DNA from: Bifidobacteriaceae bacterium
GTDB taxonomy: Bacteria; Actinomycetota; Actinomycetes; Actinomycetales; Bifidobacteriaceae
Length of the DNA stretch: 64,000 nt
Direction: 5' to 3'
NCBI GenBank assembly: GCA_022651005.1
Contig: JALCQD010000002.1
Span: 434,001-498,000, forward strand
The position numbers and the translations under genes were made by a program. The notes beneath the pieces were generated by a model, which saw only the letters and a list, made by a program, of their open reading frames with translations, made no database searches and was not told the DNA's origin. The first letter of the stretch is position 1. Every line of letters starts with the position of its first letter. Shown piece after piece: positions 29,622-36,298 of this stretch.

Positions 29622-30382
29622 TTACTGCGTGTCTTTGATGTGGAACATGGCCTTGAGCTTTTCACGGCCTTGCAATTGCTTGTTGGTGAGCAGACGCGCC
29701 TGGTGGGGTGGGCGCAGGTAGTCGTTCTTACTGTCCGTCCACGGGCGGTAGCTTCTCTGCTTGAGCTTCTTTTCGGCGGCGAGCATGTCCCACGCGGTCA
29801 TTTCCTCGGCTGTGGGCACGTACGCGCTCTTGGCGAGCGCGTGGAAGCTGTGCGAGGTCTTGTCGCGCAGGATCTCGCGTGTAAGTCCCCATGCGGTCAT
29901 GATGCCGATGGTCGGACGCCGGCTGTGGGAGGGGTTCTCTCTTTGCTTTTCCCATTCGCTCCATCTGAGGGGACGGTAGACGGTGCCGAAGCGTGTGAGC
30001 CAGTCGTAGTCGAGGGCGTCGCGCTTGTCCCACCAGAGGTAGGTCAGGAGAGTGCTTTTGGGTCGATGCCGCTTTCCACCGCCCACGCCTTGACGGTTCC
30101 GGTGAGCCATTCCATCGCATGGTCGGTGAGACGCAGCTTGTTCCAGAAGTTGGGTTGCATCGCTTGGAAGTAGGCCAGGAAGACGGCCATGGCCTGGCTG
30201 GTTTCCTCGTCGCTGAGCATCGGCTTGGACTTGAGGATCAGGATCATCTGAACGAGTTCGATGGGCAGGTCCGTGGAGTTGAGGTTGGGAAGGTCGAGTT
30301 TCATCCCGAGCACGTCGAGGTGAACCGGCTCCTGTTTGTCGGTTTCGTTGATCTTGATTTCTACGGGCTTGTAATCGGCCAT
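29622..30382 (-). CDS. Tail assembly chaperone GT, made by -1 frameshift
   Basis: The second chaperone frame (29622-30110) has no start of its own that fits and overlaps the end of the G gene. A -1 shift at 30056-30062 joins residues 1 to about 109 of G to a 144-residue extension beginning STLLTYLWWDKRDAL and ending HIKDTQ. Siphoviruses make small amounts of the G-T fusion to recruit the tail tube protein to the tape measure. The gene pair lies between the tail tube and tape measure genes, as expected. Confidence 0.8.
30044..30382 (-). CDS. Tail assembly chaperone G
   Basis: This 112-residue mostly helical protein (MADYKPVEIKINETDK... ends GIDPKALS) is the product when the ribosome does not shift. 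G coats the tape measure protein during tail assembly and is absent from mature virions. ATG at 30382 follows AAGGACC. Its stop is 9 bases beyond the slippery sequence, so the two products share nearly all of G. Confidence 0.85.
   Translation of the reverse strand: MADYKPVEIKINETDKQEPVHLDVLGMKLDLPNLNSTDLPIELVQMILILKSKPMLSDEETSQAMAVFLAYFQAMQPNFWNKLRLTDHAMEWLTGTVKAWAVESGIDPKALS
30056..30062 (-). promoter_or_regulatory. Slippery heptamer C CCA AAA for -1 frameshifting
   Basis: On the - strand the G frame reads GAC CCA AAA GCA. The heptamer C CCA AAA fits X XXY YYZ, so both tRNAs can re-pair one base back on CCC AAA. The next -1 codon is AGC, in the frame of the T extension. The position relative to the G stop (TGA at 30044) is typical. 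Confidence 0.8.
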
Positions 30383-30442
30383 GGCGGTCCTTCTTTCACA
30401 TCATGAATTGATTTTGCTTATTGGCGGCGGTGTGGGGAATGA

Positions 30443-30479
30443 CCCCGCGCGCACGAGACCGCCATCTGCGCGCGCGGGG
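30443..30479. promoter_or_regulatory. Very GC-rich hairpin between tail tube and chaperone genes
   Basis: CCCCGCGCGC (30443-30452) and GCGCGCGGGG (30470-30479) form a perfect 10-bp stem with a 17-base loop. No T run follows on the - strand, so it is not a standard terminator. It could stabilise the upstream tail tube mRNA or slow transcription. Confidence 0.5.
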
Positions 30480-30503
30480 AGTATTTGGGGGAGATGGAAT
30501 GGA

Positions 30504-31397
30504 TCAGGCGGCGTCGGTGACGGTGATGGTCGCCGTCACGGTCTTGCCGTTCGGGGTGGTGACCTCGAGGCTGGTGGTGCCGGCCTTCACGCCGGTGATC
30601 ACGCCGGTGGTCTCGTCGACGGTGGCGATGGTGTCATCCTCGCCGGCGAAGCTCTTGGACTGGTCGGTCGCATTGCTAGGCGCGATGGTGGCGACGGCGG
30701 TCACCGTCTCACCCACGGCGACCGCGTACTCCGTCTTGTCGAGGGTGATCGAGTCGACGGCGACCGTGTCCGGCGTGGTGTCGCCCGTGTCGGTGTCATC
30801 GGTCTGAGTGGTGGATGCGGCGTCGGAGAGGACCATGCCGAACGCGTCGAACATGAAGCCGGACTTGGCCTTGAAGAACTTGAACGTGAGGTTGAACTGC
30901 ATCACGTCGGAGCTGACGAGCGTCACGTCATCACGGTCTGAGACCTGAGCGGACTCCGCGGACAGGACGATCGGATGATCATTCTGATCCAATGCGGCCA
31001 GTACGAGGCTCCACTTCTGCGACGTGGAGGCGTCCTTGACGTGGATCGCACCGTCGTCGCCCACGGTAACACCGAAGTAGGCTTCGACGACTTCCTTGCG
31101 CGCTTCGATGCCGGCGAGCTGCAGGGTCCAGTAACCGCCGCTGTTCTCACTGATGACGACGTCGCCGTTGTGGGCGTTGATCTCGGTGTCGTCTCCCGCC
31201 TCGGGGTGGAGTACCGCACCATCCTCGGAGCTGTAGCCAATGGGCTTCTTGTCTCCGGGAGTCCAGTCAGTGCTCGTGGGAACCTGGTAGGCCTCTCCGA
31301 AATGGTAGAGAAAGAGGGCGTATTGCTTGATGAGGCGGACGAGCTGGGCGTTGTTGCCCGAGCTCATGTATGAGGTATCGATATCTGGCATTGCCAT
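30504..31397 (-). CDS. Major tail tube protein with C-terminal Ig-like domain
   Basis: This protein of about 297 residues precedes the G/GT genes. The N-terminal part (to about 200) is the tube domain. After an acidic Thr/Asp linker the C-terminus (VDSITLDKTEYAVAVGETVT ... VTATITVTD) is a Big_2 bacterial Ig-like domain, expected to decorate the outside of the tail and bind carbohydrates weakly. ATG 31397 (MAMPDI) or ATG 31391 are both possible starts; AAAGGA lies just upstream. Confidence 0.87.
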   Translation of the reverse strand: MAMPDIDTSYMSSGNNAQLVRLIKQYALFLYHFGEAYQVPTSTDWTPGDKKPIGYSSEDGAVLHPEAGDDTEINAHNGDVVISENSGGYWTLQLAGIEARKEVVEAYFGVTVGDDGAIHVKDASTSQKWSLVLAALDQNDHPIVLSAESAQVSDRDDVTLVSSDVMQFNLTFKFFKAKSGFMFDAFGMVLSDAASTTQTDDTDTGDTTPDTVAVDSITLDKTEYAVAVGETVTAVATIAPSNATDQSKSFAGEDDTIATVDETTGVITGVKAGTTSLEVTTPNGKTVTATITVTDAA

Positions 31398-31473
31398 ATG
31401 TCCTTTCAAAATTGCTTGGCTTGATAAGGCATGTGGCGGCATGCGAAATTGTGATGATATGCGTCATTGTCGT

Positions 31474-31869
31474 CTAAGCGACGCTGACGGTTAGCAGGAT
31501 GATTCCGTAAGCGAAGATCTGCGTGTCGTCGGCCATCCTGATGGGGCCCGAATCGAGTTCGGCATCCACGAAGGGAGCATTGGTTCCGTGAGCCAGAATC
31601 TCATGTGCGATACGTGCGGCGAGATCCTGAGCCGTTTGGAAGTCGCCCGACATGTCGGCCCGTGTTGCATAGACGCTCATGCGGAGACGCACATACTGAG
31701 TGATTGGAGAGGCCATGCCCTGCGGTTCGCCCACCAGCACGCACTCGGTCGAAGGAGCTTCTTTACGGCTGCGGATCGTGGAGAAAGTGACCTCAGGGAA
31801 AGCCTCGCACAGGAAGGGGAGCAGGTAATGCTCCACGCGCACGGGAGTAACACTCGGCCGGGCGCTCAT
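31474..31869 (-). CDS. Tail terminator / head-tail joining protein
   Basis: This 131-residue protein sits immediately before the tail tube gene, at the position of the tail terminator (neck) in HK97-like siphoviruses. It includes VRLRMSVYATRADMSGDF and an alpha/beta pattern consistent with that fold. Identification is by position and size. It overlaps the next upstream gene by four bases. Confidence 0.6.
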   Translation of the reverse strand: MSARPSVTPVRVEHYLLPFLCEAFPEVTFSTIRSRKEAPSTECVLVGEPQGMASPITQYVRLRMSVYATRADMSGDFQTAQDLAARIAHEILAHGTNAPFVDAELDSGPIRMADDTQIFAYGIILLTVSVA

Positions 31870-32099
31870 ACGTGCACCTTTCCGAGCATCTTCGTGAGCG
31901 TCCCGTTCTTGGCTTCGAGCGAGGCGGGGGCGGTGGCGACCACGTTGCCGTGATCGTAATCGTCGTTGCGGTAGACCTTCACCGCGTCGTCGTCCTTGGC
32001 TGCCGTCATCTGCTTCTCGACGTCGTCGAGAAGCTTTTTGTTATGCAGGATCTGCTGGCCGAAGTTCTTCCGGTTGAGCACGAATCGTGACTTGCCCAT
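31866..32099 (-). CDS. Small head-tail connector protein, gp10-like position
   Basis: This 77-residue basic/acidic protein (MGKSRFVLNRKNFGQQIL...) is in the slot usually held by the HK97 gp10-like neck component, but it is shorter than most. It is coupled to its downstream neighbour by a 4-base overlap. The function is inferred from synteny only. Confidence 0.5.
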   Translation of the reverse strand: MGKSRFVLNRKNFGQQILHNKKLLDDVEKQMTAAKDDDAVKVYRNDDYDHGNVVATAPASLEAKNGTLTKMLGKVHV

Positions 32100-32426
32100 T
32101 CAGTCTCCCTTCTTGAGAGCGACGGTGATGACGTCACCGACGTGATGACCGGCACGGTCCTGCCAGACGGCGGGTTTCCCCGCCACGGGCAGTCTCTCTC
32201 CGCGTACCTCGATCACGTCGGTGTCAAGAATCCCGGTGGGGTCTCCGCGCACGTAAAGCGTGTAGCCCACCGTCACGCCCAGAGACGAGTCTGAAGGAGT
32301 GTCGGTGGAGGTGACGGGAGCCACGAGTGCGGAGTAGCTGCCCACAGGCTTCGGGTTACCCTGAATGGGATTGCCGTCGACGTCAGTGGTTTCCTCTCCG
32401 CGCCACACGGTGATGACTTCCATCAC
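32100..32426 (-). CDS. Head closure / stopper protein
   Basis: This 108-residue, beta-rich protein (VWRGEETTDVDGNPI, GYTLYVRGDPTGILDTDVIEVRG) resembles phage head-closure proteins, which seal the connector after DNA packaging. Stop and start of neighbours abut or overlap by a few bases. The assignment rests on gene order and the beta-barrel-like pattern. Confidence 0.55.
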   Translation of the reverse strand: MMEVITVWRGEETTDVDGNPIQGNPKPVGSYSALVAPVTSTDTPSDSSLGVTVGYTLYVRGDPTGILDTDVIEVRGERLPVAGKPAVWQDRAGHHVGDVITVALKKGD

Positions 32427-32824
32427 TCGCCTCCGAGATCGATGTGGAACGCCTTCTGCACCCCGACCCCGAGCGACTTCTTCTCTGATTTCGTCAGATA
32501 GAGGTCACCGTCTGGGTTCGAATAGGTGAAGCTGGCGTTGAACGGTCCGTCGGTTTCGCTGTGCTGGCTAATGCCGGCCATGTCGTCGCCGACGGTCATC
32601 GCTCGTTTCACCATGGCGCAAACGATGCGCTTGAGCGTCATGGGACTGGCAGCAGCGACGGCGTCGGGATAGTCGTCTCGCAGTTTCTGCGAGGCGTCCT
32701 CGAGCAGAACCTTCGCCTTCGTCGTCTCAGCGTCGGTGAGAGCATGCCAGCGGTCGGCGAGATCGGAGACCTGTGCGAAGGCCGCAGTGCCATCGGTTTC
32801 CGCAGGTGCTTCTTCGTCTGTCAT
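32423..32824 (-). CDS. Head-tail adaptor, Gp19/Gp15-like
   Basis: This 133-residue protein has an acidic N-terminus and a helical core (DLADRWHALTDAETTKAKVLLEDASQ), then SPMTLKRIVCAMVKRAM, a pattern seen in phage connector adaptors of the Gp19/Gp15/Gp42 type. It would bind the portal exit. It lies between the head fibre gene and the stopper gene. Confidence 0.65.
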   Translation of the reverse strand: MTDEEAPAETDGTAAFAQVSDLADRWHALTDAETTKAKVLLEDASQKLRDDYPDAVAAASPMTLKRIVCAMVKRAMTVGDDMAGISQHSETDGPFNASFTYSNPDGDLYLTKSEKKSLGVGVQKAFHIDLGGE

Positions 32825-32839
32825 TACGACCTCCTCTCA

Positions 32840-33133
32840 TCATGCAGCGGCAGTGGTCACAGTGACGGGCACCGTGGTCTTGTCGGAGAGAGTCGCTGTG
32901 CCTCCGGTGATCTTGCCATCCGCGTCGGTGGTGAGGGCGAGCGCGGTGATGGAAGCGCCGGCGGCTCCGGTATCGCCCTTGTCGCCTTTGGCTCCAGCTG
33001 ATGCTGCGCCGCCGGAGAATGCGCTGCCGTCAGGATTGACGAGCTGGACGGGAGCGTCGAGCGGACCAACCTTGTGCTTTTTGCTGTTCGCCTTCTGGAC
33101 GATCAGCGTCTGAATGGGGAAGGTCATGATCAC
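32840..33133 (-). CDS. Head fibre protein
   Basis: This 97-residue protein has a short collagen-like stretch (GAKGDKGDTGAAGA, about 47-60) and a C-terminal segment TDADGKITGGTATLSDKT that matches the head fibre family (phi29 gp8.5-like). Such proteins decorate the capsid exterior and are dispensable in the known cases. It overlaps the capsid gene stop by four bases. Confidence 0.75.
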   Translation of the reverse strand: MIMTFPIQTLIVQKANSKKHKVGPLDAPVQLVNPDGSAFSGGAASAGAKGDKGDTGAAGASITALALTTDADGKITGGTATLSDKTTVPVTVTTAAA

Positions 33134-34029
33134 TCGCCTTCCGCTGCGGCAGGGGACTTGAGGACGGCGAACCCGTTTGCGTCGAGCACGGTGTAGGCGT
33201 ACACGGCCTCGGTGCGGTAGGCGACCTGGTTATGCGCCTTCAGATCCACGCCGGTCTGGTCGGGATCGCCATAGGGGATCAGCTCGGCCGTGAGATCACG
33301 GACCATGCCCCACTTGATGAGGTTGAAGTCGCCGAGGAACGCGAGAACGTTCGTGGCTTCCTTCGCTTTGCGTCCGTTGACTGTGCCGGAAGTGGCGGCG
33401 GTGATCCCGTCGAGGGTTCCAACCTGAAGATTCATCGGAATCTCGGGGTAGAAGCGCATTCCGGTCGCTGGGACGCGCAGTTTGCGCAGTACGGAAGCCC
33501 ATGTCTTCGACAGGGCGATTCCGTTGATGTCATACACATCATTGACGGCATCGACGAGCGCGTCAAGATTGGAGATGTCATCCTCGCCCGAGGTGACCTG
33601 AACCGCCTTCTCGCTGAGCTTGTCATAGCCGGTGAGCACGTCACCGGTCTTGGGGCTGACGGCGTGATAGATCACGTAGTCTAGCGCGCGGCCCATCGCA
33701 GCGGCCTGATCCTCCTGGATCGCCTTGATGATCTCGAGCTGATTGTCCTCGTCTGCCCACTGCAGTTCGTTGGTCACGCGGGTGGTGGTCTGCACTTTGA
33801 ATCGCTTCGCGGTCAGGGTAGTGACGTCCTGCTCGTAACTGGACTTGGTCGCGCCTTCCTCGACGACTTCGGCTTCAGAATTGCCGTTGAACACGAGGTT
33901 GTCCGCGTTGGCGAAGATCTGGGGCGTGGAGGGGGAGAGGGTGGCGATGGTGCTTGTGTCCTTCGCCTTGTTAATGATCGCGGTGGCGACCGATGTAGGC
34001 AGCGTCAGCTTGCCGGAATCCAATGCCAT
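33130..34029 (-). CDS. Major capsid protein, HK97 fold
   Basis: This 299-residue protein directly follows the scaffold gene. Features fit HK97-type capsids without a delta domain: LPTSVATAIINKAKDTS at the N-terminus, the FNGNSEAEVVEEGATKSS strand, KVQTTTRVTNELQWAD (the long helix and E-loop region) and RTEAVYAYTVLDANGFAVL at the C-terminus. It forms the capsid shell. Confidence 0.92.
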   Translation of the reverse strand: MALDSGKLTLPTSVATAIINKAKDTSTIATLSPSTPQIFANADNLVFNGNSEAEVVEEGATKSSYEQDVTTLTAKRFKVQTTTRVTNELQWADEDNQLEIIKAIQEDQAAAMGRALDYVIYHAVSPKTGDVLTGYDKLSEKAVQVTSGEDDISNLDALVDAVNDVYDINGIALSKTWASVLRKLRVPATGMRFYPEIPMNLQVGTLDGITAATSGTVNGRKAKEATNVLAFLGDFNLIKWGMVRDLTAELIPYGDPDQTGVDLKAHNQVAYRTEAVYAYTVLDANGFAVLKSPAAAEGE

Positions 34030-34059
34030 GATGTTTTCCTTTCAAAGGGGATTGATTGT

Positions 34060-34578
34060 TCACTTGCTGAGCAGCTTGCGCAGGAATCCGCGCTCGTCAC
34101 CCGACTTGTTGTCCGGCTGTTTTCCCGGGTCGCCGACCTTCGGCGTGGGGAAAATCAGTGGTTTGAGGACTTCTGCGTGCTCCTGCAGTTCCTCCAAGGT
34201 GGAGCCTTTCAGCGCGTTGGCGGGCACGCCGGTCTCCTCGGAGACCTGCTTGGCCCATTCGCTGCGCTGCTTCGCGGCCTCGGTTTCTTCGACTTGGGCG
34301 CGTAGCTTCTCGGTTTCCTCGTCCTTGGACTTCTGACTGGCCTTGAGCTTTTCCAGCTCGTCGACGGCGGTCTTGTTCGCTTCGGCGCGTTTCTCCCACG
34401 TGCGGGAATGCTTCTGCATCTCCTCGTACTTGGACTTCCAGTCAGTCCCCGATCCCGAGTCGTTGTTTCCCGACTCTTCTGCGGAGCTGCTCTCGTTGGG
34501 TGCGTCTTCGTCTGATCCGCCACCTTCGCTTTCTGCGGCGATGGTGTGGAATCGCAGATACCAGTGGTTTCGGAGCAT
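34060..34578 (-). CDS. Capsid scaffold protein
   Basis: This 172-residue, highly charged protein has an acidic Ser/Glu N-terminus, a long coiled coil (about 45-115) and a basic C-terminus (RGFLRKLLSK) expected to touch the capsid protein. This architecture immediately before the capsid gene is typical of scaffolding proteins. A strong AAGGAGG precedes the ATG. Two terminators lie just upstream of it. Confidence 0.85.
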   Translation of the reverse strand: MLRNHWYLRFHTIAAESEGGGSDEDAPNESSSAEESGNNDSGSGTDWKSKYEEMQKHSRTWEKRAEANKTAVDELEKLKASQKSKDEETEKLRAQVEETEAAKQRSEWAKQVSEETGVPANALKGSTLEELQEHAEVLKPLIFPTPKVGDPGKQPDNKSGDERGFLRKLLSK

Positions 34579-34611
34579 GGTGCCTCCTTGCTTTCTCCCT
34601 TTTCGGGCAAT

Positions 34612-34632
34612 AAAAAAGCCCCTTTCCGGGGC
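34612..34632 (-). terminator. Second of two tandem terminators before the scaffold gene
   Basis: On the - strand GCCCC-GGAAA-GGGGC is followed by six T residues. It lies 33-54 bases before the scaffold start. Confidence 0.85.
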
Positions 34633-34659
34633 ATAAAAAAACCACCCCGCAGGGTGGTT
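34633..34659 (-). terminator. First of two tandem terminators after the MuF/immunity genes
   Basis: On the - strand AACCACCC-TGCG-GGGTGGTT runs into a T tract of about nine bases (with the closing pairs). It lies 21 bases after the stop of the small gene at 34681. Confidence 0.88.
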
Positions 34660-34680
34660 AAGAATTTATGGGAATGCTGG

Positions 34681-34950
34681 CTATGCTGCCTTTGTCACAT
34701 TGGGCGAGTCGAGTAGGCCGCGGTATTCTTCCTTGTCGTCATCGGACAGGAGGGCGAAGGCGTCGAGCAGCTCGGACTGCGGGACGGAGACGCCGGGCTC
34801 GTTCGTGGCCGCTATAAGCCAGCTCAGAGCCAGTTGCGGCTCTCCCGCTTCGATGCCGTCGTCGAGGGACGCCAGTTCCGCGGAGTCGAGGCCGGAATAG
34901 TAGGGCCTCAGCTGCCTGTAGGCCTCTAAGGCCTGTGCATCTGTTGCCAT
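34681..34950 (-). CDS. Putative immunity protein (MafI-like) for the MuF toxin
   Basis: This is an 89-residue acidic helical protein. The segment AELASLDDGIEAGEPQLALSW, read in two parts, follows the pattern of MafI-type immunity proteins: a helix ending in a GEP-x-LAL turn, a second helix, then a C-terminal helix (ELLDAFALLSDDDKEEYRGL). Its start overlaps the end of the MuF-EndoU gene by 25 bases, as toxin and immunity genes often do. The assignment is by pattern and position. An alternative is a small unrelated head gene. Confidence 0.5.
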   Translation of the reverse strand: MATDAQALEAYRQLRPYYSGLDSAELASLDDGIEAGEPQLALSWLIAATNEPGVSVPQSELLDAFALLSDDDKEEYRGLLDSPNVTKAA

Positions 34951-36110
34951 AGTCGTTCCTTCTGTTGCTCCGTCACGGGGTGTGCGGTGTTGATCATGAA
35001 TCTGCCGCCGGTGTCACGGCGCTTCTGCAGCCAGACCCTGATGATCTGGTCTTCGATAATCTTATACCGGTTCTCCCGGTTTCCGTCTTTCGTTGGGATG
35101 GAGAGATCCGGGGAGATGATGGTTTCTTGCACCGCCCATCTGATCTTCTTCTCGCTCCATTCGGAGGGGAAACGGGTTTTGCCGGGAGCTGATGCGTTCG
35201 GACCGTGCCCGTCGAACACATGTCTCCAGACGGCTGCGTAGGGTCGAATGACGTTCTCTGGCCATTCTCCGGATTGTTCGTAGAGGCCATCTCGCACGTC
35301 GTCCGGGTAGAGGCGGCGCATCGCCGCCGCGACTTTCTTCGCGTTGGTGCTGCCGGCATCCTTCTTCGCTGCATCGTACATGGACGCATATTTATCGGGA
35401 TCGTAGTCTTTCACCGATCCCTTGCCCCAGCTCGGAACGATGCGGCAGTCGTCGTCGGGGTGGTATCGCTTCAACTCTCCGGCGGTTTCGCTGCTGTTGT
35501 AGGCGAAGCCCCTTGAGGCGCACATGACGCAGAAGGCGCAGGTCGTCGCTCCGGAGGGCACGCGCGCATATCTGGGCTGTGTCGGATCCACTGCGGCGTT
35601 GCGTTCCATCGTCAGCCGTGCGGCAGTGGCGATGATGCGCGAGGCGAGGTTCGCCAGCTGCGCGGCATCCATCTTTCCTGTGCTTTTCGCCCACAGGTCG
35701 TCGAATCCCATGCCGGAACGATTCGCTCCGGTTGCCACTTGCTTGTAGGTGAGACCGTTGAAGTCGGTGTCGGCGAAACCACCGAACTCCTGCCATGCCG
35801 CGCGGTCGGCGTCGATGTCCACCATGGGGAAATCCGGCATATCGACGCCGGCGGCCGTCTTCCACAGCTCTCTGACCGTGGAGTAATACTGTTTCGACAG
35901 TTCGCTCGCCCGGGTCGCATACCGTTCGTATACTTCGGTGCGCAGAACCGCAAGATCCAGGCCGTCTTCGTAGAGCACTCCCTGAGCGAGACCGACGGCG
36001 TCCTTCTGCAGTTTCTCGAGGGCCTTCACATACTTCTCATGCGCGGCGTCGAGACTCTCCTGCAATGATTCCTGCACGGACGAGGAAAGATGAAGATCAT
36101 TGAGATCCAT
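34926..36110 (-). CDS. MuF-type minor head protein with C-terminal EndoU-like nuclease domain
   Basis: This is a 394-residue protein following the portal. Residues 1 to about 240 are a MuF/VG15-like minor head domain with the cysteine cluster CAFCVMC (191-197) and RYHPDDDC (215-222). Residues about 290-380 match bacterial EndoU toxins: His 297 and His 302 (HVFDGH), GKTRFPSEWS (310-319) with Lys 311, and MINTAHPV (372-379) at the end of the fold. EndoU enzymes cleave RNA at uridines. Phage MuF proteins carrying toxin domains are known as a class. The usual terminal Tyr appears replaced by His 377. Confidence 0.8.
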   Translation of the reverse strand: MDLNDLHLSSSVQESLQESLDAAHEKYVKALEKLQKDAVGLAQGVLYEDGLDLAVLRTEVYERYATRASELSKQYYSTVRELWKTAAGVDMPDFPMVDIDADRAAWQEFGGFADTDFNGLTYKQVATGANRSGMGFDDLWAKSTGKMDAAQLANLASRIIATAARLTMERNAAVDPTQPRYARVPSGATTCAFCVMCASRGFAYNSSETAGELKRYHPDDDCRIVPSWGKGSVKDYDPDKYASMYDAAKKDAGSTNAKKVAAAMRRLYPDDVRDGLYEQSGEWPENVIRPYAAVWRHVFDGHGPNASAPGKTRFPSEWSEKKIRWAVQETIISPDLSIPTKDGNRENRYKIIEDQIIRVWLQKRRDTGGRFMINTAHPVTEQQKERLWQQMHRP

Positions 36111-36121
36111 GGCATCCTCCC

Positions 36122-36298
36122 TTATTTCTCTTCCAGGTCTCCGGTGTCCTCCTTGGGCATCCGGAGTGATACCGGCACAGCTCCGGTGAAGTCAATATTG
36201 CCGATGCCGAGCATTCGCGCCGCTGAGCCGGGGTCGACTCCGGCTCGAATGGCCACTCCGAGAGCGTCAAACTTAGCCTTTAACTCTGCTGCCCCCGA
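36122..36298 (-). pseudogene. Out-of-frame remnant of the portal C-terminus
   Basis: In the frame one base back from the portal frame, the sequence reads AAELKAKFDALGVAIRAGVD, then PGSAARMLGI and FTGAVPVSLRMPKED before stopping at 36122. This closely resembles the C-terminal end of actinophage SPP1-like portals. The frame opens just after a stop codon and has no credible start. It is therefore best explained as the severed tail of the portal gene. Confidence 0.7.
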
